In this document: positions 34,062-43,835 of the stretch, one piece after another
How positions within the stretch are numbered: the first letter of the stretch is position 1
Layout: each line of letters starts with the position of its first letter
Source: Phalacrocorax aristotelis
Lineage: Eukaryota; Chordata; Aves; Suliformes; Phalacrocoracidae
DNA: 64,000 nt
Direction: 5' to 3'
NCBI RefSeq assembly: GCF_949628215.1
Contig: NC_134286.1
Coordinates: 1 to 64,000 of the forward strand
Notes under the pieces: generated by a model
Told to the model about the DNA's origin: nothing
Databases searched by the model: none
Seen by the model: only the letters and a program-made list of their open reading frames with translations
Position numbers and translations under genes: made by a program

Positions 34062-35929
34062 AAAGCAGTATAGATGAGCTGAAGGAGCCAGCAGAGAAGC
34101 TTCCCGTAGCGCCGAGATGAGTCTTAGCAGCAGCAGAGAGTTACGGCGAGATGTTGTCGGCAAAGGCTTGTCGCGCCGCTCCCCCCGCGCTGCCTTTCGC
34201 AGGGCTGCAGCTTTCCTATTTTTCCTCCAAATCGGCTTCGCGTTGAGGCAAATACTCTGAAGGTTGCCCATGAATAGTCATGCAAGCACTGCCTGTGCTT
34301 GCGAGCTGCCTGTGCCTCGGCTGCCTTCGCTTCCCACAGGTAGCCCAAAAAATGAGTTTCCTGGCAGAAAGGAGATGAGAAAAAGTACCAGATTTTCCTT
34401 GAATATTCCTTATTATTCACTGAAGACTTGTAGACACAAGTTAGTGCTTGCACTGAAGATCTGATAGGAAGAGCAGCCCTTGCCCAATTATGGAGTGGAG
34501 ATGATACTGGGGGGGTTCGCAGCCAACTGGAGCCAGCTCCTGCGGTTCAAACAGCAGAGCCCTCGTAGAAAACACCCTGCCAGGCAGGGAGAAAGCGCTG
34601 TCGGGTGCAGGACTGCCCTCGCTCTGCTCTTGGCTGGTCCTTTTTTCTTGTGGGTGTGTGGGTGTCTAAATCCGAGACAAAAAAAAAATTAAAAATAAAT
34701 TTTTTTTTAAAATCACAATTATCTAGGGGAAATCCAAGAGTGAAAAGAAGCCAAAATCCTTCAGAAAAGCTTCCCTTGATCGCAACTCGACATGCTCAGA
34801 GGGTCAGAGAATAAGGGATGGGTTACGGGTGCACCTTGACAGGCGCAGGCAGATCATAAGATTCATACTACGCAAACATGCTGAAAAGGGCATTAGAAGA
34901 AGCACTCATTATCTGCTTCTCCGGAGTGCTAATTGGGGTCACGGCATGATTTTTGGAAGGATGGTGCTGCAAAACCCAGCGCGAGCCAAATTGCTCTTTG
35001 CGTAGCAAACAGTTGTGTCTGGATGATGGGGGCTCTCCGGCGAGATGACAGATTCACCCAGGGCTTGAAACTCCTGCTGAAAAATGTCTCGCCCAGCAGG
35101 AAGGCACTTGGTAGAAAAGACGTTTCCCACCCCAGGGTTTCTAGAAGCCGCTCTGGGGCTGGATGCAGTATTTCAGATGCCAAAGGAACACAAAGCGCTT
35201 GGCTGAGCCTTTCTGCCTGCTGTATCCCCTGGTCATCTGCCGGCCATCCCATTTCTGGGGCACGCTTGATTAAAGCGGGGAACTCAGTGCTTTCAGTGGA
35301 AACACAGGAAGAAAATGGCTCAAAGAGGATGAAAATGGGGAAGATATGGGAGAAAAATGGGATGCTCGCAGGGCAGGAGCTCCCGCACCCTCAGCGTCTC
35401 TCCCATTTAGGAACAGAATGCGCTGGGCTCGGGCTTCCCTTCCCCTGTGCTGGATAAACCCATCGCTGAACCAGAAACCTCCCGGCCTGATCCCAGAAAT
35501 GCTGTCGCCCATCTTTGAGGCTGGGGAAAAAGAGTGACAGTAACAAAGAGATGAGATCCCTCCAGGAAAAAAAAAAAAGACAGACATCAACAGCTCTGCT
35601 GTTTCCTAAGCCTATCTTTGCGTTTCCAGCAGCACCCCAGGAAAATCTCCGCTATTCCCGGGCCCGGCGTGGCGGCTGGCGGGGCAGATGCAGCACCCCA
35701 TGGCACCCCAGCAGCTCCCAGCAGCGTTGCAAGGCTGGATCGGGGAGCGCCGTGGCAAGAGGGGAGCCGAGCGCCCGGGGGGGCGGCGGGGGCACCCCTC
35801 GGCTCGCAGAGCGGCAGCGCCGGTGGGGTGCCGGCTATGGGAACTGCTGCCGGAGGCTGGCAGGGAAGGGGCTGCTCTGAACCGGGCTGGTACCTGCTGT
35901 AGATGCAGCTCGTTAAATGACTGGCTGGA
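34062..35929. other. Intergenic DNA
   Basis: Unique sequence without recognisable exons. AT-richer parts at about 34340-34450 and 34840-34935 could be CNEs. An A/T homopolymer cluster lies at 34678-34712. Confidence 0.4.
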
Positions 35930-36075
35930 GGCGAGACAGACAGATTGCTTGATAAAGATGTAAAGCGAAATAGAGGGTAAATACAGTAATCTCCAGAACT
36001 TCCCACCAGGGTGTTAGCATTGAGGTTGTAAATACACTGAAATCAAAGGCTCATAAAGCATGCAAATTGCTCTGT
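35930..36075. promoter_or_regulatory. Candidate enhancer with octamer and TCF motifs
   Basis: An AT-rich unique island with a perfect POU octamer ATGCAAAT (36060-36067) about 11 bp after a TCF/LEF-like AATCAAAGG (36041-36049). GTAAATACAG and GTAAATACACTG repeats lie upstream. No coding potential is visible. Confidence 0.4.
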
Positions 36076-36673
36076 GTGTGTTTGTCGGTCTCCTTCCCAT
36101 GTCTTTGCCCCTCACCCCCTTCCTCTGAATTCCTATCTTTCTATCTCTCTTCTTTCCATCATCTCTTCTCCGCTCCTGATGAGCCTGTTGGGGCGAGGGA
36201 GGGAGTCTTTAAAAGACATTTTTGTGGTTCTGGGCAGCAAGTCAAAAAAAATCTGCTTTTTTTTTCCCGGCACCCTGCCCCCTTCCCCGTTCCAGACGCA
36301 GGGACACGTCACCCCAAACCTACACAGCCATCAAAATAAACATTAATTAAGATATTTTCAGTGATGTTCACTGTCACAAATTACCAGCCCCACAAAAGAA
36401 ACGCTGCTGTGCAACTACTCATGATGTCAGTTTATCCCTTTTGCGATTGTGGAGATAAAGCATCTTTTCTCCTCTTTCCTCTTCTGCCTTTCGCCCCGTC
36501 CTGCTCCGCGCCAGGAGCCAGCATCGCATCGGCAAAACCTGCGGCAGGGCATGGAGCGATGGTCCGAGCAGGCGGCGCGACACCACGATCTGCCTAAATG
36601 GGAGGATTTTATGGCCTTGGTGCCTTGTGGGAAACTGGGGTCCCCTCTCGAGGCCCGGGGTGGGTGGGGATGG

Positions 36674-36893
36674 GATGTGGGGTGCAGGGGTGCAGGAGTA
36701 TGGGAACGCAGGGGTGCTGGGGATGCAGGGGTGCTGGTATGTGGGGATACAGGCGTGCAGAGATGCAGGGATGTTGGGGTGCAGGGATGTTGGGATGCAG
36801 GGGTGCAGGGACGCAGGCAATGCAAGGATGCAGGGGTGCAGGGATGTTGGGATGCAGGGGTGCAGGGATGCAGGGGTGTGGGGTGCTGGAGCT
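36674..36893. repeat. 9-bp minisatellite (GATGCAGGG)n
   Basis: About 220 bp of GATGCAGGG and GGTGCAGGG units, grouped into a higher-order ~37-bp block ending in GATGTTGGG. The minus strand reads as a His/Pro/Cys/Ile peptide that is purely a repeat artefact. Confidence 0.95.
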
Positions 36894-38109
36894 TGCTGGC
36901 CTGGGGCAGCAGAGACGGTGCTGGCGGGGTTGCGCAGCCGCACGGGGAGGCAGCGTGGGCTGCCCGTCGCAGGACGGCTGCCAGCGAGCCGGAGCTGGCA
37001 GGGCAGGGTGGGGAAGCAGGAAAGGGAGCCCCGCTCCTCCTCCCCTCGGGGAGAGCTGTGGCTCTCGGCAGGAGGGTTGTGAGTACACACAGACTCTCTG
37101 GAGCCTCCCATGTAAATCCTGGCAGGACCCAGCCAGCTCTTAGCTCATTCACGTGAGATCACCGACGGGTTTGGGGCACTTGCGCGGGTAGGTACGTGCT
37201 GGGATTTCTGCGGGGACCCTGTCCTGGGGGGCTGCCCACGAGCTGGGAGCTGGGAGAAGCGTTCAGCCCATACAGCCCATCTCCCTCCAGGTCCCTCCTG
37301 CAGCAGCATCATGACTACGTGCCTATGCCCAGCGGTCCCCCAGCCTCTCCCAGCCAGTTAGCAGAAACCCACTTCCATGCTGAGACACAGGCTCTGACCC
37401 TGGGGATGGCAGGTCTGACCCTGGGGACAGAAATGCTTTTATTTGCTGCCCCAGCCAAGGGGCGGAGGCTGCGGCAAGCGGGAGAGCAGCCCTGGGAGCA
37501 GCCAAGGTGCGATGCCCCGGGCTCGTCGGCCGGCAGCCGCGTGCCCCAGCATGACACCGGCATGGTGCGAAGCACGGCCTCCAGGCTCCCGGCAGTTTCC
37601 CCTTGGGTAGGATACAGCCTGAGGTCGCCTTCTGTTCTTCTGCCACCCTCAATCATTTTTCCTTTGGTGTTAAAACCTTGTGGGATATTTGCATGCAGTT
37701 GTGACTTCCCCTAGCCGCTACCGGTCCAAAGAAAACAGATCCATGTGTTTTAAAATCTCAGCTTACATACCATTCCTGCAGCTTCTGCTCCTTTTTGGGG
37801 CTTTTCCTTCTTTCGGTGGATCAGTGACCTGAAAATGCACTTTATGTTTTCCCTGGGAGAGGTAGATGAGAAGAGCTCCGGCATAGCTGCATATTAAACC
37901 CGACCTGCCGCCGCTGCCGTCCCCAGCAGCCGTTGCTGAGCTGCTGGCTGCCTCTCTCCGGCAAGTTTTTTTAATCGCTCGCCCCAGATAGTTCTGATTA
38001 GATTTTTTTATTCTCCCTAACAAAATCATTAAGTTTCTTCTGCGTATTTCTAGCCCTTTAGGCCCCTTTCATGTTCCTCTGACTGTGGAAGCACACGGAG
38101 CCCCGCACA
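36894..38109. other. Intergenic DNA
   Basis: Unique sequence, GC-rich to about 37620 and AT-richer from there to 38050. No recognisable exon, transposon or RNA gene. Confidence 0.45.
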
Positions 38110-38290
38110 TCGGGGCATCCACGGGAATTTCATCGACAAGCTGCTTATCTTCTCCGCCAGGTCATTAACATGCTGTTTACGCGTTCTGCCAGGTCATTAA
38201 GGAGGATGTTAACGAATGACCTCTGCAATGCCCCGTTAGATACTCCCAACTCCACCTCCTGCCTCCTCCATCAAGCTCTGCGCAGGAGGG
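38110..38290 (-). mobile_element. Ancient CR1-like LINE fragment with internal duplication
   Basis: CAGGTCATTAAGGAGGATGT, then GACCTCTGCAATGCCCC, then GTTAGATACTCCC follows the complement of old CR1 reverse-transcriptase sequence (CAGGTCATTAATGAAGAT...GACCCCTGCGG...CACTAGATAC). GCCAGGTCATTAA occurs twice, at 38156-38168 and 38188-38200, so a 32-bp unit was tandemly duplicated within the element. Identity is low and the downstream limit is uncertain. Confidence 0.55.
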
Positions 38291-38859
38291 TAGATTGCTA
38301 CCTTATATATGAATATATATTCCCAACCATACTGCTGTTGGGATATATTACCGTGCAGCTCCAGCCAATTTGAGTCGTTTTCGTTATGTTTTCTACAATA
38401 TTGTTCAAAGAGCTAAAAATAGCTCCCTATGGCTTCTCACCCATTGCCATTACTCTGTAGAAGAGCAAGGCGTTCTACTTCTGGCGAGGACTTTTAGCGT
38501 GCATAGCTTGGCTTTCGGTAACCTCTGGGTGCTCGGGGCCTTTCTCCCCCCAGCTCATCTCCCTTCATGTTTTCAGGCAACGCCAGCCGCCCGCCAGGGA
38601 TGCAGTTTTCGGCGCCGCTGCCCTCTCCCCCTCGGCAGCCCACCAGCTCAGCTCCCCTGCTCTCCCCCTCGCCCCGGGCACAGCTGGAGAAACGGTTTTG
38701 CTCCCGACATGGTGACATGGGGAAACGATTTGCCCTCGGGAGGAGCACGAGGGACGTGCGGCACCGGCAGCCGCCGCCTTCGCTGCCGCCGCTCGCTCCC
38801 TGCAGAAGGCAGAGCAAAGCGGGGAGTTCAGTCTCTCTCACCCATTTCTGAGGCCTCAT

Positions 38860-39375
38860 TAATTTAAGCCAATATTCTTTCCTCCCCAGAGGTCCTGATG
38901 AAAGAGAGCAACTCCATTGAAGATGCTTAAGCGTTAAGCCTGTGCTCAAGTTCCATTAAAGTGCCTGATTAAAGCGGTGAATGGCTGGACTCGGGACAAT
39001 GCTAAGAGCTTTCCTGAATCAGGTTCCCTGACTTCCCAGCACCCGTGGCTGCACACCGAGCTCCCGCTTTCCGCCACTCTCCGTCCCCGCAGCCCCCGGC
39101 CGGACCCTTGCTCAGTTGCCTTTTACATTTTCTTTTTCCTGCAGGGATTTTTTTTTTCTTCTCTTTGTTTTTTTTTTTTTTAAACCTCAAATCCATGAGT
39201 GGCCACTTCTGAAGTGATAAAAATCTTATTCCTTGGCTTTGGTTTTTTTCCAGGCAATTGTATCTTACAACACCTTAATTATCGCGTCTCTGAAAACTGG
39301 TTAAAGATTTTAATACTTCCTTCCCTGGACCATTATGCAGTAGACTTCTCAGCCCCATAAAATGTGCCTTCTGGA
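38860..39375. promoter_or_regulatory. Candidate CNE cluster
   Basis: Two AT-rich unique islands (38860-38990 and 39200-39370) flank a GC-rich stretch and T-runs at 39148-39180. Strings include CATTAATTTAAGCCAATA, CTGATTAAAGC, CTTAATTATCGCG and GTTAAAGATTTTAATAC. All are non-coding in every frame. Confidence 0.35.
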
Positions 39376-39499
39376 ACCCAATCGCCTTGTGCTGCTGCAT
39401 TTCCCAGCTCGGTCCTTGCCCCCGACGGTTCAGGTGCCCCCAGGTCCCCCCTTGCCTCTCCCCCCGCTCCTCCCCAGCACCCCAGGGCAGGTGGGAAGC

Positions 39500-39760
39500 G
39501 CCGGAGGCGATGGCAGGGCTGCAGGCAGCTGTAGCAGATTTTCAGTTAGAATATGGGCTTTTTAATTTAACTCACATTACACAGCTAGCGAACATGTTGC
39601 ATCATTTTAATCAGCCAGCACATCTGCAGAAGGTGCAAGTTTCCAGGAGTCGGAGAGCGAGAATGGTGGTATAAATCACGGCGAAGGCAAATCCTTGACA
39701 TCACCTTCATTTCTGAACTTGATCCTCTGATTTAGCAGCGCAACGCTGGCTTTCTGGCAC
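39500..39760. promoter_or_regulatory. Candidate enhancer upstream of EFNB1
   Basis: A unique island with an E-box CAGCTG (39526-39531), TTTTTAATTTAACTCACATT, and CATTTTAATCAGCC in tight succession, ending with CCTTGACATCACC. It lies about 4.2 kb from the EFNB1 start codon. No open frame of interest is present. Conservation was not tested. Confidence 0.4.
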
Positions 39761-40139
39761 CCGTTTTGCCTGGCTGTTTGCTATTTAATAGGTACAAGGC
39801 TTGTCAGACATCTCCACGCACCCGATGTCCTGGCGTTTCAAAAATCCCTGTGGTTTGGTTTTTGTTTTTTTTTTTTAAAAAGGGTTGGATGAATCATGGA
39901 TTTTGGCCCAAATCTGCGCGGGGCTGCCTCCCTGGAAAGGCTCTGCTTGGGGAGAGGGGCTGCGCCGCTCTGCAAAGCCGTTTGGGATACACGTGCTGCG
40001 CTGAGTTCAGCCCGGTGAGATCTCATCCGTTTCATCCCAGAAAATAGTTAGGGGGGAAAAAATATCTCCCAGGTCCCACGGTGCCCATGCCTTTGGGACG
40101 AGCAAAGTTTATTCCCCACTGAAATTTTTATTTAGGTGA

Positions 40140-40300
40140 GTTTTAAATAACTCAAATGCTTCCCTGAGGGAACCATCCCACAGCCGAACAGATTTCAGCA
40201 CTAAGCAGTTTTTCCTGGTGTTCAGCCTAAATTTTCTTTTGCTCTGTTTTATCCCTTTACTCTTTTGCTGTAAAATTTCTCAGGTAATTTAAATATGAAG
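40140..40300 (-). mobile_element. Old CR1 LINE fragment
   Basis: AAGCAGTTTTTCCTGGTGTTCAGCCTAAATTTTCTTTTGCTC is the complement of a well-known CR1 segment that lies internal to its 3' end. Flanking sequence (CATCCCACAGCCGAACAG) is more diverged. The element's sense is the minus strand, as for the other CR1 pieces in this window. Confidence 0.65.
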
Positions 40301-40889
40301 TGGCTGTGGAATACATTTTGGGATGCAGATCATCACTTGATGAGGTTGTGATTGTGCATGGTAAGAAACCGCAAGCCACGGCTGTCGAGAGGAGGGGGGG
40401 TGACAGTGAGCTGCCGGAGAGCCGCGGAGATTGGGGTGACACTACCCAAAGGGGGTACAATAACTTCTTTCTTGCCTTGTCCCTTTAGAACGAAGCATTT
40501 CAGGAATAGCAAAGAAGCAGGTGGGAAATCTGGGGCATTTACCCCAGAAGTTGCATTCTCAGTTTAAATTCAGTTTCAAGGGAGGCAGATGAGGGGGAAG
40601 CTGGAAGCCAAGAGACCCGAGTACACGTGTACCAGTGGTGTGGGCAGGGGATGGTGCGATGTTTGGCCAGGCCCGCCGGCTGGGCTGGAGGCCCCCCCAC
40701 TCAAAAGCGAGCCCGGGGCAGCGTTACCCTCCCAGGAGCTGGGAGGGAGCCTGGGCGGGAGCTGAGTCCCTTGCAACTCGTGACACACGGAGTCATTTAA
40801 TACATCGGGCAGCTGTCCCTGCTCAGGACATCAAAGGCAGCCAGAGCCGCCTGTCCCTGCTGGAGCAGGCAGCACTGGCCAAGGCCCGC
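40301..40889. other. Intergenic DNA
   Basis: Unique sequence leading into the CpG-richer promoter-proximal zone. No gene or repeat is recognised. Confidence 0.45.
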
Positions 40890-41110
40890 GTCGCCTCTTC
40901 TGCATCCAGAGCCGCAATCGCGCTGCGCCTGCGCCTCGGTCTGCTCCCCCGGGGTTTCGGGTGGCCGAGAAGCACGCCTCGTGCAGCTGGGCTGGGGCTG
41001 CGCTGCATGCGCAGTTATATTTGCCCCCCACGCCTGCGTGCGCATACGTGCCCTTGGCATGGGATCATATAAGTGTTGCTTCCCATGATGCATGGCATGC
41101 GAATCCTCCG
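40890..41110. promoter_or_regulatory. CpG-rich element with NRF1-like motif
   Basis: A CpG-enriched block with CAATCGCGCTGCGCCTGCGC and an NRF1-like TGCATGCGCA at 41004-41013. NRF1 sites are common in CpG-island promoters, so this could be an alternative or divergent start site 2.8 kb upstream of EFNB1. No transcript evidence is available. Confidence 0.3.
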
Positions 41111-41216
41111 GACAGGTGGGAGGGCTGGGGCCGGCGCGGCGGGAGCTCTCTGATCTCCCCCTGCGGAGGCGGCCCCTGAGCTTTAGCCAGTGTTGCTAGC
41201 AGGTGCGCCCGAGCCG

Positions 41217-41355
41217 TGCGTGCTCTCCGTGCACGCTCGCTCCCTGCACGCTCCCTCCGTGTGTGCTTTCTCCATGTATGCTTGCTCTGTGCATGCTCTC
41301 CATGCATGCTCGCTCCGTGCACACTTGTTCCATGCGGGCTTTCTCCGTGCAGCTG
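41217..41355. repeat. ~13-bp minisatellite (CTCCGTGCATGCT)n
   Basis: About eleven copies of a 12-14-bp unit of the form CTCCGTGCATGCTCG. The units alternate purine and pyrimidine in the TGCATGC core, which could favour Z-DNA. Copies are moderately diverged. Confidence 0.85.
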
Positions 41356-41619
41356 AGGCTAGGAACCATTTTCCAATTAACCGATTGGGTTTTTTTCACC
41401 CAGAACCACCTGCGGAATTGCCCTGGTTCGGCACCACTGATTTTTTCACCGTGGCTGGCTGGGAAAAGCAGGATTTCAACCTGGAGCGTCTTTGTTGGGC
41501 GGGTGTTCCCTGCCGTAGGAGCAGCACTGGGAAGGGGTTTTCTGTTCTCCCAGCTCAGCGCCCACCTCTCCGAGGCGCACACTGCCATGAGGGCAGACCC
41601 CTCCCCGCGCTGCGGTGCC

Positions 41620-42280
41620 TTGCCCACCTTACGGGTGCCAGGTTTGGCGCCCGCCGAGGCATCGCTGTGCGGGCTGCGGCCGCGGCCGTGGGTGCTCAGC
41701 CGGCACAGAGCCATCCCGGCGTGCCAGGCGCGGCCGTGCCGATGGCACCCACAGTGCTGTGGCACCGGGGAGACCTTCGGCTGCTGGTCGGTGACGCTGC
41801 CGACCCGCGGCCACGCCCGTTCCCACGGCCCTGGGATGCGCCAGCACCGAACTGGTCCCCACTGGTTTGAGGCGAGCGGGTCCCATCCCAAAGCGATCCC
41901 GAAGCGATCCTGCGTCCTTCTCCCTCCGCCCGCCGGGGCGCTTCGGGCACAGCATCCTCCTTCTGGAGGATTCCCGGGCTCCTGGATCCCCACCTGAGCC
42001 TGTGTCGGGAGAGCCGGCATCGCCATGGCAACCGGTCGTGATGTCATGGGCAGAGATGCTGGGGCAGGGAGAGCAGAGTCGGGCGGGCAGGGCAGGCACC
42101 GCCGCCCCGTCGCTCAGCCCCAGGCCGCGGCAGGTCGCCCTCCCGATCCTCCCTCCAAAAAAATGAAAATAATCTCTTTTTTTCTTCTTTTTCCCTCCTC
42201 CTTCCCCGAGAATCGTCACCGCTGTTGAATCGAGGTGTCGTCGGAGCACGCGAGCCCCTGCCACCTGCCTCCGCCCCACT
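41620..42280. promoter_or_regulatory. CpG-rich block with RFX X-box and CRE-like site
   Basis: A CpG-enriched stretch upstream of the main island. It contains an X-box-like ATCGCCATGGCAAC (42017-42030), close to the palindromic RFX consensus, followed 7 bp later by TGATGTCA (42037-42044), a CREB/ATF-like site. No CCAAT Y-box lies at the distance expected for an MHC class II-type module. Possible distal promoter or enhancer. Confidence 0.35.
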
Positions 42281-42449
42281 GCGGTTTTAGCTAAAAACAC
42301 AGAAAATGGACAAAATTGGTGCTGCGCCAGCAGGGCTCTGCGGCGGCCGGTGCGGGGGGAGAAGCGAGGAAATGGAGAAATGAAAAAAGTAACGGAGACG
42401 AGCGTGTCTCGGGGCGCTGCGAAACGGGGGCATCGGAAACTTTCTTAGT

Positions 42450-43060
42450 TGAAAGTCAACTTGCTTTCAATTTTTGATAGAGAAGGTAAACCGACTTGAG
42501 TTTTTTTTTTTTTTAATTTTCTTGATAAAAATCGAACTGACTCCGGCGTGGCGTCTTTTTTCTTTTTAAAATGTTCATAAATAGAAGCAAACCGACTCTA
42601 AAGGCCTGCTTTGATTTTCTTAATAGAAATTGAACTGTCTCCGAAGGGTTTCTAAAAATGTTTGCAAAGGAAAGCGGGCTGCGTCGAGCTTTAATTTACA
42701 TTTTCTGAATACAAAGAGAACTGACTCTGGAGCTTTCGTGTTTGTTTTTGTAATAGAAAGTGAAGTGACTCCAGATTTGTTCAGTTTTAAATTTTCTTGG
42801 TGCAAATTAAAGTGATTTTTTTTTTTTGGTGATATAAAGCAAACTGACTCGAGGTTGGGGTTTTTTTTACTATTTTTTTTATTTTCTTGATAAAAAACAA
42901 ACTGACTCTGCAGGGTTGGTTTTTTTCTTAATTTTATTAATAGAAACTGAACTAATTCCTGGGGTTTTCTTTTACTATTTTTGTAAAAGAAAGTGAAATG
43001 ACTCCAGAGGTTTTTAGAAAATTTTCTTAAAAGGAAGCAAGCTGATTCTGGAGCTAGCTT
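42450..43060. repeat. Degenerate tandem array with TGACTC cores
   Basis: About 13 copies of a ~25-bp core of consensus RATAGAAANNRAACTGACTC are separated by T-rich spacers. Core positions are near 42491, 42537, 42592, 42635, 42676, 42721, 42765, 42812, 42844, 42902, 42952, 42998 and 43042, mostly 43-58 bp apart. Six copies keep TGACTC exactly, an AP-1/MAF half-site, but none has the full TGACTCA. The array ends 0.8 kb before the EFNB1 start codon. Confidence 0.75.
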
Positions 43061-43070
43061 TTTTTTTTTT

Positions 43071-43240
43071 CCCCCCAAACCCCCCCAAACCTCTCCCAAA
43101 CCTCCAAAAACCACCCCAAAACTCAAAAACCCTCCATAAGCCTCCAAAAACCTTCCCAAAAACCTCAAAAAAAACCCCAACAACCTTCAAAAAACTTCCA
43201 AAAACTTTCAAAAAAACTCAAAAAAACCCCGAAAACCGGT
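43071..43240. repeat. C/A-rich (CCTCCAAAAA)n array
   Basis: About 170 bp with essentially no G on the + strand, built on a 10-12-bp CCTCCAAAAAC unit that drifts from C-rich to A-rich. The first 35 bp carries C-runs of six, seven and three separated by AAA, able to form an i-motif on + or a G-quadruplex on the minus strand. Confidence 0.85.
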
Positions 43241-43290
43241 GAATTTATTTCTTATTTCAGGGTAAATCAGCCTGAACTGGAGCCGTCCCG

Positions 43291-43308
43291 CCCCCCCCCC
43301 CCCCCCCC
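43291..43308. repeat. C18 homopolymer
   Basis: Eighteen consecutive Cs at the upstream edge of the CpG island. Length is probably variable between individuals and hard to sequence accurately. Confidence 0.95.
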
Positions 43309-43353
43309 GGTGCCGATCGCTCCGGGGCCCGGCAGCGGCGGTGCCACCCGCGT

Positions 43354-43368
43354 CCGCTAGGGGGCGCT
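43354..43368 (+). promoter_or_regulatory. CTCF-like binding site
   Basis: CCGCTAGGGGGCGCT matches the CTCF core (CCRSYAGGGGGCGCY) at every strongly constrained position. It lies 468 bp upstream of the start codon. A promoter-proximal CTCF site could anchor loops from the upstream and intronic enhancers. Occupancy is not shown by sequence. Confidence 0.65.
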
Positions 43369-43392
43369 GTTGGACCGCGGCTGAACGGCGGG

Positions 43393-43418
43393 ACACACAC
43401 ACACACACACACACACAC
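43393..43418. repeat. (AC)13 microsatellite
   Basis: Thirteen uninterrupted AC units between the CTCF-like motif and the G-quadruplex tract, inside the promoter CpG island. Confidence 0.95.
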
Positions 43419-43534
43419 GGGCCCGGGGGTGGGGACGCGCCGTCGGGGCACCGGGGTCCCAGCGCCCCGACGGCTCGTCCCCACCCCCGGCCCCCCGTCT
43501 CGCCCGGTCACCGCTTGGAGGAGGGGGATAAATC

Positions 43535-43561
43535 GGGGTGGGGGGTGGGGGGGTGGGGGGG
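43535..43561 (+). promoter_or_regulatory. Promoter G-quadruplex motif
   Basis: Four G-tracts of 4, 6, 7 and 7 are separated by single T residues, the arrangement giving the most stable parallel quadruplexes. It lies about 275 bp before the EFNB1 start codon on the coding strand. Confidence 0.8.
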
Positions 43562-43652
43562 CGCGGTGGGGAAGAAAAGGTACGCGCGCCCTTTAAGAAG
43601 GGAAAGTGGGCGTGTCCCGCACCTCAAGGCCCCCCCCCCGCTCCGCTCAGCC

Positions 43653-43657
43653 ATTGG
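43653..43657 (-). promoter_or_regulatory. Inverted CCAAT box (NF-Y)
   Basis: ATTGG within CAGCCATTGGCC, a good NF-Y core with favourable flanks. It sits 179-183 bp upstream of the start codon, so within 100 bp of the likely initiation region. Confidence 0.6.
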
Positions 43658-43794
43658 CCACCCGCTCTTCGGGCTGCCCGTTCCGTTGCCTGCACCGAGG
43701 AGTAGAGCGCTGGTCGCGGCGGGCGGCGCCGCTGTCCGGGAGGGAACGGCGGCGGGACGGGGAGCGCGGAGCGGGGCGGCGGCGGGGGAGCGGT

Positions 43795-43806
43795 ATGGGC
43801 GCCTGA
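43795..43806 (+). other. Minimal upstream ORF (3 codons plus stop)
   Basis: ATG GGC GCC TGA encodes Met-Gly-Ala. The start has G at -3 and G at +4, a favourable Kozak context. It ends 29 bases before the main ATG and is the only upstream ATG I found in the island between 43570 and 43836. If transcription starts upstream of 43795, it could dampen EFNB1 translation by requiring reinitiation or leaky scanning. Confidence 0.55.
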
Positions 43807-43835
43807 CGCCCGGCCCGTCCCGCCGCCGAGGGACG

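Noticed and set aside
36419..37152. His/Pro/Cys-rich minus-strand protein
   Set aside because: Its core translates the GATGCAGGG minisatellite.
42017..42110. Complete MHC class II-type S-X-Y module
   Set aside because: X-box and CRE-like sites are present, but no CCAAT/ATTGG Y-box lies at the required distance.
43341..43835. In-frame N-terminal extension upstream of the ephrin-B1 ATG
   Set aside because: The upstream frame crosses the (AC) repeat and GC-rich leader, and the 43836 ATG has strong context followed by a proper signal peptide.
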